From Pseudomonas coleopterorum (lineage in GTDB: Bacteria; Pseudomonadota; Gammaproteobacteria; Pseudomonadales; Pseudomonadaceae): a DNA stretch of 64,000 nt. Of this stretch, positions 43,439 through 51,689 are shown one piece after another. The stretch spans positions 2,542,001 to 2,606,000 of the forward strand of contig NZ_FNTZ01000001.1 of assembly GCF_900105555.1 (NCBI RefSeq), in the 5' to 3' direction. Positions within the stretch are counted from its first letter, which is position 1; every line of letters starts with the position of its first letter. The notes beneath the pieces were generated by a model. That model was not told where the DNA came from. It saw only the letters and a program-made list of their open reading frames with translations, and did no database searches. A program made the position numbers and the translations under genes.

Positions 43439-43714
43439 ATGAAGGCACAAGCAAGGCACATTCTGGTCAAGACTGCCGAGGAAGCGGAAGCGCTGCGCCT
43501 GCGCATCGCCAAGGGCGAAGCGTTCGATGTGCTGGCGAAGAAGTATTCGACCTGCCCATCCGGCAAGCGCGGCGGCGATCTGGGCGAGGTCCGACCTGGG
43601 CAGATGGTGGGAGCGATCGATCAAATCATCTTCAAGAAACCGCTGCGCACGGTGCATGGCCCGGTGAAGAGCAAATTCGGTTACCACCTGGTGCAAGTGT
43701 TCTACCGCGACTGA
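43439..43714 (+). CDS. second single-domain parvulin
   Basis: A 91-residue cytoplasmic PpiC-type prolyl isomerase: ARHILVKTAEEAEALRLRI, YSTCPSGKRGGDLGEVRPGQMV, and GPVKSKFGYHLVQV. It resembles the parvulin at 31717 throughout and lacks a signal peptide. It starts 43 nt after the hybrid kinase stop; the ribosome site is weak. The basic character of the middle (IFKKPLRTVHG) differs from its paralogue. Confidence 0.92.
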   Translation: MKAQARHILVKTAEEAEALRLRIAKGEAFDVLAKKYSTCPSGKRGGDLGEVRPGQMVGAIDQIIFKKPLRTVHGPVKSKFGYHLVQVFYRD

Positions 43715-43806
43715 CACCACATCGGCAGACACCGCGCTGCATCAGAGCCACCGCCCACTTGCGATGCCGCATGGACGAACGCCGTGGTCCCTGAAAACGA
43801 CCACCC

Positions 43807-43851
43807 CCTGCAGCAGCGGCGCAAGCCGCGTCGGCGGCACACGCCGTTCAT
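43807..43851. repeat. solitary degenerate REP-B
   Basis: CTGCAGCAGCGGCGCAAGCC followed by GCGTCGGCGGCACACGCCG. One forward arm only; the reverse arm is absent, so this is probably a decayed copy. The 167-nt gap around it has no gene. Confidence 0.7.
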
Positions 43852-43881
43852 CGAAATGAATACGGCCCAGTCGTTGCTGAT

Positions 43882-44139
43882 TCAGAGGTACTCCCCGACA
43901 GCCTTCGGCATCTGATGCTGGCGCTTGAGATCGGTGCGCATGCCCGCAATCAGATTGGAAATCGCTCGGCTGCTGGTCAGCTGCTCGGCGCGGATACCAC
44001 TGAGTGTGTAGTCGACCTTATGCGTCGCCTGATCGAATACACGTACGGTCAAGGAACGATCGGTGGCCTGGGTGCACTGGCAGCGCTGGGGCAGGAAACT
44101 GCTTTCAATGATGTTACGCAGTTCAAGGGTGGACAACAT
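43882..44139 (-). CDS. DUF1652 family protein
   Basis: A conserved 85-residue Pseudomonas protein of unknown function. It begins MLSTLELRNIIESSFLPQRC and contains QATHKVDYTLSGIRAEQL and AISNLIAGMRTDLK, as I remember the DUF1652 family. No signal peptide or membrane segment. It is divergent from ku across about 250 nt that hold both promoters. Confidence 0.82.
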   Translation of the reverse strand: MLSTLELRNIIESSFLPQRCQCTQATDRSLTVRVFDQATHKVDYTLSGIRAEQLTSSRAISNLIAGMRTDLKRQHQMPKAVGEYL

Positions 44140-44355
44140 GATGACACTCCATTCTTGGTCTTATCCCTGAAGTCGGGCTTGCCCGAAGACAGTGCACCTT
44201 TCATGCCCTCTGCACCAAAAAGCACTTCCCATATCTATCAATGAGTTAGCCCTCAGGCTGGATCCACGGATCGTGCATTGTGCAAGATCACGGTGCACCG
44301 TCGTTGCAATTTGCATAACACCAAGCCATTGCAACTTTGCCGCCCCTCATAGGGT

Positions 44356-44380
44356 CCCCTGCAGACACACCGCTCAGGGG
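44356..44380 (+). promoter_or_regulatory. leader hairpin that could mask the ku ribosome site
   Basis: CCCCTG (44356-44361) pairs with CAGGGG (44375-44380) around a 13-nt loop. AGGGG is the only purine-rich candidate ribosome site before the ku ATG at 44392, so folding could limit ku translation. Confidence 0.3.
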
Positions 44381-44391
44381 CAATTCTCACC

Positions 44392-45270
44392 ATGGCAAGA
44401 GCAATCTGGAAAGGCGCGATCAGTTTCGGTCTGGTGCACATCCCCGTGGCCCTGGTTTCGGCCACTGCCTCACAGGGCGTGGATTTCGATTGGCTGGACA
44501 AACGCAGCATGGACCCGGTCGGCTACAAGCGCATCAACAAGAAGACCGGCAAGGAGATGGACAAGGAAAACATCGTCAAGGGCGTCCAGTACGAGAAAGG
44601 TCGCTACGTTGTCCTGAGCGAAGACGAAATCCGAGCGGCCCACCCTGTGTCGACACAAACCATCGATATCTTCTCTTTCGTTGATCGCACCCAGATCCCC
44701 CTACCCAATATAGACACACCCTACTTTCTCGCCCCGGATCGCCGTGGCGAAAAAGTGTATGCACTGTTGCGGGAAACATTGATCAGCACGAAGAAAGTTG
44801 CACTGGCCCTGGTGGTATTGCATACCCGTCAATACCTGGCTGCGCTGATGCCGCTGGACGGTGCACTGGTGATGGTGAAGTTGCGCTGGCCTTCCGAAGT
44901 GCGTGACCTGGATATTCTGGAACTGGGCAAGGAAGTGAAAAAGCCCGAACTGACCAAGAAAGAACTGGACATGGCCAAGCGTCTGGTTGAGGACATGAGT
45001 GGCGATTGGCGGCCCGAAGAATATGTCGACAAGTTCGAGCAGAAGATCATGGCACTGGTCGAGAAGAAGGCCAACAAAGGTGAAATCGAAGACGTGGAAA
45101 CCGAGTCCGACCAAGCGTCACGGCAGACCGCCGACGTCATCGACCTGACCGAGCTGCTCAAGCGCAGCCTTGCCGGCAAGCCATCCGCTGCTGCCAAGCC
45201 CAAGCCGGCCAAGGCGAAAACCGCCGCAAAAAAAGCGCCGGCCAGACGCAGTCCGCGCAAGGCTTCTTGA
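44392..45270 (+). CDS. ku: non-homologous end-joining protein Ku
   Basis: Homodimeric ring that binds DNA double-strand ends and recruits LigD. The 292 residues begin MARAIWKGAISFGLVHIPV, the universal bacterial Ku start, followed by RINKKTGKEMDKENIVKGV and the core beta-barrel (YFLAPDRRGEKVYALLRETL). The C-terminal 50 residues are a Lys/Ala/Pro-rich tail (KPKPAKAKTAAKKAPARR) that probably binds DNA. LigD is not in the window. A leader hairpin lies upstream and a large hairpin downstream. Confidence 0.96.
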   Translation: MARAIWKGAISFGLVHIPVALVSATASQGVDFDWLDKRSMDPVGYKRINKKTGKEMDKENIVKGVQYEKGRYVVLSEDEIRAAHPVSTQTIDIFSFVDRTQIPLPNIDTPYFLAPDRRGEKVYALLRETLISTKKVALALVVLHTRQYLAALMPLDGALVMVKLRWPSEVRDLDILELGKEVKKPELTKKELDMAKRLVEDMSGDWRPEEYVDKFEQKIMALVEKKANKGEIEDVETESDQASRQTADVIDLTELLKRSLAGKPSAAAKPKPAKAKTAAKKAPARRSPRKAS

Positions 45271-45300
45271 GCACGAACAACCAGGAACACCTTTGCAACT

Positions 45301-45344
45301 AATAGCGGCATCGATGAATAACTTTTTTCATCCATGCCGCTATT
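45301..45344. terminator. large hairpin downstream of ku
   Basis: Outer stem AATAGCGGCAT / ATGCCGCTATT with an inner stem GATGAA / TTCATC and a T-rich loop (ACTTTTTT region). It lies 30 nt after the ku stop and probably ends the ku transcript, although the U-tract is in the loop and not after the stem. Confidence 0.5.
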
Positions 45345-45483
45345 GAATAACTTCATACCGTTCTGTCTTTTAAAGCAACTTCCAACCTTCGTCGACTACA
45401 CTCGTTGCACCATGTGATTCCATTAACCACCTGATCGCCCACCGCGTCTTGTTTCGCGGCGAACGCGTGTGTGGGAGTTATCG

Positions 45484-48357
45484 ATGAACACCAACGAGTT
45501 GTTTAGACACCGCTGCTTATTGACTGCGTCGTTGTTGACCAGTTGTGCCGCCTCCGACATGGCGTTGGCCGATTGCACGTTCGCCCCCGGCCTGGGCAAT
45601 GACGCCTACGTGTGCGACAGCGCAACGGCTTCCTCGCTGAGCGATCTGCTGGGCAACAACAGCCTCACCTTGCCCCCAGGCGGCACCGGAACCATTACTG
45701 GAACGGTCGAATTCGGCCCTGGCCAGGACAGCGTGTTGCTGGGCTCTGGCAGCATCGAAGGCGTGCTGAACACCGGTGCAGGCGCGGACATGGTGCTCGT
45801 CAGCGGGGGGCGATTGTCTTCCCTGATTCAGGGCGATGGCGCCGATACGCTCGAAGTGGTGGACGGCGCCATCAGCGGCGCGGTCAGCCAGGGCAGCGGC
45901 ATCGACAGCTTCATCATGCGCGGCGGGCAGATCCAGTCGCTCAGCCAAGGTGACGGGCTGGACACCTTTTCCATGACCGACGGCACTATCGTTGGCGCCT
46001 TCGAGGACGGTGATATCGCGCGAATGAGCGGCGGCACCATTGGCCGAGTCGACATGAAGCTGGATAACAACCTGTTCGAACTGTCTGGAGGCCGCATCAA
46101 CGGCAACCTGGTCGCTGGCTTCGGCAACGATACCATCGCCGTGTCGGGTGGCAGCATCGGTGGCAACATCAGCGTCAGCGGCGGCGTCGACCGAGTCACG
46201 GTGAGCGGTGGCGACATCGGCGGCAACGTCTTGCTGAGCTTCGGCGACGACCGTTTCATCTGGCGCGACGCGGGCCTGATCCACGGCACCATCAGCATGG
46301 GCGCAGGCGACGACACGGCGCTGTTGAGCAATCTGGAGGAAACGCAACTGGCATCGCCGCGCCTGATCTACGGGGATGCCGGCGTCGATACGTTGACCCT
46401 CGACAACAGCAGAACAACTGGCGGCGCACGCTACAGCTACTGGGAAACGATCAACCTGAGCAACGGCTCGGTGCTGGACTTGCCCGATCGTCTGAGCCTG
46501 GCGGACGATTCGACGCCGCCGAACAGTGGCTTGCTCACCCTCGACCGCAGTAGCACCCTGGGCGCGACCCAAGGCACGGTCGGCCCGATCGTCGAGGGTC
46601 AGACGATCACGCTGAACAATGCCGGGCTGATCGACCTCACCCGCAGTGGCGCCCAGGCGGCCGACCGCCTGACCGTCATCGGCAACTACGTGGGCAACGA
46701 CGCGCGCCTGAAACTGCAGACGGTGCTCGCCGGTGACGACGCCCCTTCCGATCAGCTGGTCGTGGCCCGAGGCACGCTGAGCGGTCGCACGGCGATTACC
46801 GTGGATAACCTCGATGGCCGCGGCGCACAGACCGCAGCCAACGGCATCACGTTGGTGGAAGCCACGCAGGGCGCGACCAGCACTGACGGGGCCTTCACCC
46901 TGGCCAACGATCTGTCGGTCGGGGCCTACCAGTATTATCTGTTCAAGGGTGGAGTGACGGCGGGCAGCGAGAACAGCTGGTTCCTGCGTTCATCCGTGGT
47001 CGCGGCGCCGCCCGTGGTGGTGCCACCGGTCATCAAGCCGCCTGTTGTTGAGCCACCGGTAGTCGAGCCACCTGTGATTCACCCCCCCGTAGTCGAGCCA
47101 CCGATAGTGCAGCCGCCCGTGATTCAACCCCCGGTAGTCGAGCCGCCGGTCATCGAGCCGCCCTTGGTTCAGCCCCCTGGAGTCGAGCCACCGGTAGTCG
47201 AGCCACCCATTGACGAACCACCTGTGGTCGAGCCACCTGCGATCGATCCGCCCGTAGTGCTGCCGCCTCAAGTGGTGCAGCCGCCAGGCCAGCCGCAACC
47301 TTCCGACCCCGAACCCACGCCGCCTGTACCCGCTGCGCAAGACCCTATCGCCGCGATCGGTACGCCAACCCTGCCCCGGCCGGCACCCGGTCAGAGCATT
47401 GCGTTGTACCGGATCGAAGTGCCTGCCTACAGCGTCGTACCGCCCGCGGCCGCTTTGCTGGCGCTGGACAGCCTGGGCAGCTTCCATGAGCGTCAGGGTG
47501 AGCAAAGCTTGCTCAGGGAACGCGGCGCCCTGCCTGCCGGCTGGGCCCGGACCTTCGGCAGTCACGGACGACAGCAGTGGGCTGGCGCTGCGACCCCTGA
47601 CCTGAGCAGCAATATCAGTGGCTACCAGGTCGGCCACGATCTGTTCGCCGCCCTCAGCGACAACGGCTACCGCCAGCACGTCGGACTGTTCGCCGGGCAT
47701 GCTCGGCTGGATGGCAACGTGCGCGGCTTCGCCTTAGGATTCGACGACACCCCCTCGGGCAACATTCGCCTGCGCGCCGACAATCTTGGCGCCTATTGGA
47801 CGGTGGTCAGCCCTGCAGGGGCCTACCTCGACCTGGTCGCGATGAGCACCCGATTCGAGGGACGCAGCCGCTCCGAACGCGGCTACACGCTCGACCTCGA
47901 CGGACACGGGGTGGCCGTATCCCTGGAAGCCGGTTACCCGCTCAGACTCTCCGAGCAATGGTGGCTGGAGCCCCAGGTGCAAGTGGTCGGGCAGAAAATC
48001 ACGCTGGACACGGCGCGTGATCCCGTGTCGAAAGTGGCATTCGACAGCGAGCACTATTGGCGGACACGCCTGGGAGTGCGTTTGAAAGGGGAGTATCGGG
48101 TGGGCGGTACGCCGGTCGAACCCTATGTGCAGGCCAACCTTTGGCACACGCTTGACGGCGAAGACGCAGTGAACTTCGATGAGATCGATACCCTGCGCAG
48201 CCAGCACCGGTCAACTCAGGCCAAACTGGGTATGGGCCTGGCCGCGCGGCTCAGCGACGACGTCAGCCTGTACCTGAACACCGACTACGCCCGCAGCCTG
48301 GATTCACAACCCCAGGAAAGCCTGCAGGGCAGCCTGGGGTTGCGAATCAGCTGGTAG
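45484..48357 (+). CDS. type Va autotransporter with repeat passenger and PPVVEPP linker
   Basis: A 957-residue secreted or surface-displayed protein. Residues 1-29 are an export signal; MALA-DC suggests signal peptidase I, though LTSC at 18-21 also fits a lipobox. The passenger (about 30-500) is made of ~20-residue glycine/aspartate-rich repeats such as VSGGRLSSLIQGDGADTLEV, predicted to form a beta-helix. Residues about 507-622 are a proline-rich linker of repeated PPVVEPPVI units. The last ~300 residues are an autotransporter beta-barrel (AGWARTFGSHG ... YLNTDYARSL) ending LGLRISW. GGGAG is 6 nt before ATG 45484. Function is likely adhesive or protective, but that is inference. Confidence 0.9.
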   Translation: MNTNELFRHRCLLTASLLTSCAASDMALADCTFAPGLGNDAYVCDSATASSLSDLLGNNSLTLPPGGTGTITGTVEFGPGQDSVLLGSGSIEGVLNTGAGADMVLVSGGRLSSLIQGDGADTLEVVDGAISGAVSQGSGIDSFIMRGGQIQSLSQGDGLDTFSMTDGTIVGAFEDGDIARMSGGTIGRVDMKLDNNLFELSGGRINGNLVAGFGNDTIAVSGGSIGGNISVSGGVDRVTVSGGDIGGNVLLSFGDDRFIWRDAGLIHGTISMGAGDDTALLSNLEETQLASPRLIYGDAGVDTLTLDNSRTTGGARYSYWETINLSNGSVLDLPDRLSLADDSTPPNSGLLTLDRSSTLGATQGTVGPIVEGQTITLNNAGLIDLTRSGAQAADRLTVIGNYVGNDARLKLQTVLAGDDAPSDQLVVARGTLSGRTAITVDNLDGRGAQTAANGITLVEATQGATSTDGAFTLANDLSVGAYQYYLFKGGVTAGSENSWFLRSSVVAAPPVVVPPVIKPPVVEPPVVEPPVIHPPVVEPPIVQPPVIQPPVVEPPVIEPPLVQPPGVEPPVVEPPIDEPPVVEPPAIDPPVVLPPQVVQPPGQPQPSDPEPTPPVPAAQDPIAAIGTPTLPRPAPGQSIALYRIEVPAYSVVPPAAALLALDSLGSFHERQGEQSLLRERGALPAGWARTFGSHGRQQWAGAATPDLSSNISGYQVGHDLFAALSDNGYRQHVGLFAGHARLDGNVRGFALGFDDTPSGNIRLRADNLGAYWTVVSPAGAYLDLVAMSTRFEGRSRSERGYTLDLDGHGVAVSLEAGYPLRLSEQWWLEPQVQVVGQKITLDTARDPVSKVAFDSEHYWRTRLGVRLKGEYRVGGTPVEPYVQANLWHTLDGEDAVNFDEIDTLRSQHRSTQAKLGMGLAARLSDDVSLYLNTDYARSLDSQPQESLQGSLGLRISW

Positions 48358-48359
48358 GC

Positions 48360-48578
48360 TCAGGCCGGATCGTCCGGGCTCATGTCGGCGTCGCCGGTCT
48401 GGGTGCGCACCTGGCGCGGGTCCAGCTCAGGGTCGCGGTCCATCGCCATGGGCGACAGGCCTTCGTCGCCAGGCCGCACGTCCTCGTCGAGCTTGCCCTC
48501 GGCGTAGGGTTCGGGCGCGGCCGGGTCGTTGAGACCGTCCAGAGGGTCGGGAATCTGCGTCGAACTGCTGGGTGCCAT
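48360..48578 (-). CDS. small acidic hypothetical protein
   Basis: 72 residues, Asp/Pro-rich (PDPLDGLNDPAAPEPYAEG, LDPRQVRTQTGDADMSPDD), likely intrinsically disordered. No signal or membrane segment. GAGG lies 5 nt before ATG 48578. Convergent with the autotransporter; the stop codons are 2 nt apart. I do not recognise a function; similar short proteins occur in pseudomonads. Confidence 0.6.
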   Translation of the reverse strand: MAPSSSTQIPDPLDGLNDPAAPEPYAEGKLDEDVRPGDEGLSPMAMDRDPELDPRQVRTQTGDADMSPDDPA

Positions 48579-48691
48579 ATCATCCTCACAAAGCACAGTG
48601 ATTTTTGTTGTATCGATGAAGTCATGGCATCAGACGCGACTGCAGCGCAGGGGTGCAGATTATTTTGACGCAGAATCAGGACGTTTCGTGC

Positions 48692-49039
48692 TTAAAGGCA
48701 GGTGGCCAGCGATGCCAGTCGGCGCGTGGCGACCTCGCCCTGCTCGCGGGCATAGAAGCTGACCTGGCTACCGGCACCGCGTGGGCGGATGTCGGCGAAG
48801 TAGGTGGCTGCGGGAGTGAACACGGTGTAACCGCCATCGCTGGCTTCGCTGGACGCATCGGTCATCACCCCGAACATGGCCTCGTCCTGCCAGCTGAACT
48901 GCACGCATTGGGCGATCTTCTGCGCAGGTTTCGTCGACGTCACGGTCTGCACCGGCGCACCACTGCGCGCCTGTTTCATGTTGAGGCTGGTGCAACCCGT
49001 GAGTACGCACAGGCCAAGTGCTGCAGCGATGATTCGCAT
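48692..49039 (-). CDS. putative lipoprotein
   Basis: 115 residues with a lipoprotein signal peptide MRIIAAALGLCVLTGC-TS (lipobox LTGC). Mature part: ARSGAPVQTVTSTKPAQKIA, FSWQDEAMFGV, SDGGYTVFTPAATYFADI. Family not recognised. ATG 49039 has GGAA 6 nt upstream; an ATG four codons earlier is less likely because it would place Glu/Thr before the basic N-region. Stands alone on the minus strand. Confidence 0.72.
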   Translation of the reverse strand: MRIIAAALGLCVLTGCTSLNMKQARSGAPVQTVTSTKPAQKIAQCVQFSWQDEAMFGVMTDASSEASDGGYTVFTPAATYFADIRPRGAGSQVSFYAREQGEVATRRLASLATCL

Positions 49040-49114
49040 CGTCGTTTCCATTCCGGATTCAGATAAACCGCGAATGTAGCATCGACGCGAACAGGCAGCA
49101 TCATCGCCCGAGCA

Positions 49115-49297
49115 TCATTGGCAAAGATGCATGGCGGTGAGCAGCAGGAAGAAGGCACCGAGCACCTCGAAATGGCCCAGCAGCCAGGTGCCGAGGCGCG
49201 AGCGCCCCACCGTCCCGGAGCGGCCACACCATTGCGGCCATAGAGCGGCCGAAGTCGCCAGCACGGCGCCTGCCAACAGCAACAACACGTAGGCCAT
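49115..49297 (-). CDS. small two-helix membrane protein
   Basis: 60 residues. Helix 1 MAYVLLLLAGAVLATSAALW, a short basic loop (GRSGTVGRSRLG), then helix 2 LLGHFEVLGAFFLLLTAMHL. AGGA is 7 nt before ATG 49297. The frame is open further upstream but there is no ribosome site there and the sequence is not protein-like. Function unknown. Confidence 0.55.
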   Translation of the reverse strand: MAYVLLLLAGAVLATSAALWPQWCGRSGTVGRSRLGTWLLGHFEVLGAFFLLLTAMHLCQ

Positions 49298-49463
49298 CGC
49301 AAGGTCCTGCGGTGATGAATGAAGATAGGCCTTAGTGCTCGCCAGGCACCGCGCGTTCCACTGGCTTACGTGCGCTTCGTCACAAAACAGCACGCACCCG
49401 GCATTGCCTGCATCGACGGGGGCCTGCACAATCGTGCCCTTTCCCACACCGATCGAAGGCCCC

Positions 49464-49808
49464 ATGGCAGAACCCGATTCGCGTCACCAGGCCGCACTGG
49501 ACCGTTTTCTCGAGATAAGTCCCGAGCTGCAAACGGAACTGGACAGCCTCAACCCCCTGGCCGCACGTGCGGCAGGGTTGAGCATCGAGGAATACCGCGC
49601 CGAACGTCTGCACGAGGCCTTCGAAGAAGCCGCCAATGGCCAGGACCTGTTCGCCTGGGAGCTGACCCTCAAGCTCACCGCCGACACCCCGGAAGACTTT
49701 CAGGCGCAACGGCTGGAGGTTCACAGGGAAGTGGCCGAGATGGCTGGCATGCCGTGGGAGGAGTACATGCAGCTCAATGGCCTGAAGGACGCCTCGGGCT
49801 CGGCGTAA
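49464..49808 (+). CDS. DUF6388-like protein
   Basis: 114 residues, acidic, soluble. Core: RHQAALDRFLEISPELQTEL, DSLNPLAARAAGLSIEEYRA, RLEVHREVAEMAGMPWEEY. This resembles the DUF6388 group seen in pseudomonads (from memory, not searched). GAAGG lies just upstream of ATG 49464. The frame is open for 43 more codons upstream, without a family match. Confidence 0.65.
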   Translation: MAEPDSRHQAALDRFLEISPELQTELDSLNPLAARAAGLSIEEYRAERLHEAFEEAANGQDLFAWELTLKLTADTPEDFQAQRLEVHREVAEMAGMPWEEYMQLNGLKDASGSA

Positions 49809-49814
49809 AATGCA

Positions 49815-49837
49815 AGCACCCTGCGCAAGGCAGGGTG
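49815..49837 (+). terminator. hairpin after the DUF6388-like gene
   Basis: GCACCCTGC-GCAAG-GCAGGGTGC, a perfect 9-bp stem starting 7 nt after the stop codon. No U-run follows, so termination strength is uncertain. Confidence 0.5.
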
Positions 49838-49880
49838 CAGGTTCACTAGGCAGGCCGGGCTCTTATCTAGAGGATATTAG

Positions 49881-50087
49881 CTAGAGGCTGTTGCCGGGCG
49901 AAGGCTCTTCGTCTTCGTCGACGGGCGGATTGGCCTCGGTATCAGGCTCTTCCACCGCCTTGTTCCCAGGCGAGCCGTCCTGTTCGTCATCATGCTCGTC
50001 GTGGATATCAGGGTAGCCCTCTTCCCCGCTACCTGGCTCGGCGGGCCCTGGATACGGATTCTGCGGGTGGTTGTTGTCTTCGACCAT
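49881..50087 (-). CDS. small acidic hypothetical protein
   Basis: 68 residues, very acidic and proline-rich (MVEDNNHPQNPYPGPAEPGS, DIHDEHDDEQDGSPGN, PPVDEDEEPSPG), probably disordered. AAAGGAG is 7 nt before ATG 50087, a strong site, which is the main support for it being a gene. Composition is like the 72-residue protein at 48360. Function unknown. Confidence 0.6.
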   Translation of the reverse strand: MVEDNNHPQNPYPGPAEPGSGEEGYPDIHDEHDDEQDGSPGNKAVEEPDTEANPPVDEDEEPSPGNSL

Positions 50088-50205
50088 GATATGTCTCCTT
50101 TCGTGGCGCGGTTCATCCGCACCTGATAGTGGGAGATCACCGCAACCCGGGAAGTGCCACTGACGTGACGAGCGGTTTGCCCTTCCCTGCAAACCAGCCA
50201 CTGCC

Positions 50206-50243
50206 TTGTCTTCTGAGGTTTCTTTGCTATAGCTAAAGGCCTC
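50206..50243 (+). promoter_or_regulatory. putative promoter and overlapping dyad of the antiporter-decarboxylase operon
   Basis: TTGTCT (50206-50211), a 16-nt spacer, TATAGC (50228-50233). The -10 lies in the centre of a dyad, GAGG-N3-CTTTGC-TATA-GCTAAAG-N-CCTC (50215-50243), whose core GCTATAGC is a perfect palindrome. The position suggests control by a repressor. Confidence 0.4.
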
Positions 50244-50273
50244 TCTGATCATTCAGGCAATGGAGTGGCCGTC

Positions 50274-51689
50274 ATGAAAAAGATGAGTGTGAGTCAGCTG
50301 ACCATGCTGACAGCCGTCAACATGCTGGGATCCGGCATCGTTCTGTTACCCACCAAGCTCGCCGAAGTCGGCGGCATTTCGATTCTCTCCTGGCTGATCA
50401 CGGCTACCGGCTCCCTGGCCCTGGCCTATGCCTTCGCCCGCTGCGGCATGCTCAGCCGCAAGACCGGCGGCATGGGCGGCTACGCGGAATACACCTTCGG
50501 CAAGTCGGGCAACTACATCACCAACTACACCTACGGACTGTCCCTGCTGATCGCCAACGTGGCGATCAGCATCACGGCGGTCGGTTACATCCAGACCCTG
50601 TTCGATATCAGACTCGATTCGCTGCAGGTGGGCCTGGCGACGATCGCGCTGTTATGGCTGACCACCTTCGCCAACTTCGGCGGGGCAAGCGTCACCGGCA
50701 AGATCGGTTCGATCACGGTGTGGGGCGTGATCGCACCCGTGGTGCTGGTGTCGACGATCGGCTGGTTCTGGTTCGACAGCGGCACCTATGCAGCGGGCTG
50801 GAACCCCCACGATATGCCCTGGTACGAAGCGGCCGGCGCCTCGGTGGCAATCACCCTGTGGGCGTTTCTTGGCCTGGAATCGGCGTGTGCCAACGGCGAC
50901 GCCGTGGAAAATCCGGAAAAAAACGTACCCATTGCCGTGCTCGGCGGCACGTTGGGCGCGGCGGTGATCTACATCCTGTCCACCAATGTGATCGCCGGCA
51001 TCGTCGACAATGCCGAGCTGGTTTCCTCCACCGCGCCGTTCGGCCTGGTGTTCGCCAAGATGTTCACGCCGATGATCGGCAACCTGGTCATGGGCCTGAT
51101 GGTGCTCGCCTGCATCGGTTCGCTGCTGGGTTGGCAGTTCACCGTGGCCCAGGTCTTCAAAAGCTCGGCCGACACGGGCTACTTTCTGCCGATCTTCGCC
51201 AAGGTCAACGGGCACGGGGTGCCGATCATCAGCATGCTGATCCTGCTCGCTATCCAGACCGCGATGGCCTTGCTGACCATCAGCCCAGACCTGGCCAAGC
51301 AGTTCGACACCCTGGTGAACCTGGCGGTGGTCACCAACCTGGTGCCGTACATTCTGTCGATGGCCACCTTGATGACCTTGCAGAAGGTGTCGAATGTCCC
51401 GGCCAACAAGGCCTTGATAACCAACGTCGTCGCCGCGGTCGCGACGGCCTACAGCTACCTGGCGCTGTACAGCTCGGGAGCCCAGGCCCTGATGCTGGGC
51501 GGCGTGGCGACCATCGTCGGCTACACGCTGTTCGGCTTCGTCAACAACCGCCTGATTCGCCTGGAAGCGCTCAACAACAGCGCCCCGACCCAGACCGTTG
51601 CCGCCCAGCACATCGTCGGCGCGCCGATTCCGGTGAACAGTTTGCCCCGTACGCCAACCAACCCCCCTGCCCTGGAAGCGCGACCATGA
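50274..51689 (+). CDS. basic amino acid/amine antiporter (APC superfamily, PotE/CadB/AdiC-like)
   Basis: A 471-residue inner-membrane exchanger with about 12 hydrophobic helices. It begins MKKMSVSQLTMLTAVNMLGSGIVLLP; GSGIVLLP is the APC helix-1 unwound motif. ALAYAFARCG and LWAFLGLESACANGDAVENP are the basic-amino-acid/polyamine antiporter signatures. GGAG lies 8 nt before ATG 50274. It overlaps the decarboxylase start (ATGA), so the pair probably exchanges external amino acid for the amine product. Whether the amino acid is ornithine, lysine or arginine cannot be decided. Confidence 0.9.
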   Translation: MKKMSVSQLTMLTAVNMLGSGIVLLPTKLAEVGGISILSWLITATGSLALAYAFARCGMLSRKTGGMGGYAEYTFGKSGNYITNYTYGLSLLIANVAISITAVGYIQTLFDIRLDSLQVGLATIALLWLTTFANFGGASVTGKIGSITVWGVIAPVVLVSTIGWFWFDSGTYAAGWNPHDMPWYEAAGASVAITLWAFLGLESACANGDAVENPEKNVPIAVLGGTLGAAVIYILSTNVIAGIVDNAELVSSTAPFGLVFAKMFTPMIGNLVMGLMVLACIGSLLGWQFTVAQVFKSSADTGYFLPIFAKVNGHGVPIISMLILLAIQTAMALLTISPDLAKQFDTLVNLAVVTNLVPYILSMATLMTLQKVSNVPANKALITNVVAAVATAYSYLALYSSGAQALMLGGVATIVGYTLFGFVNNRLIRLEALNNSAPTQTVAAQHIVGAPIPVNSLPRTPTNPPALEARP

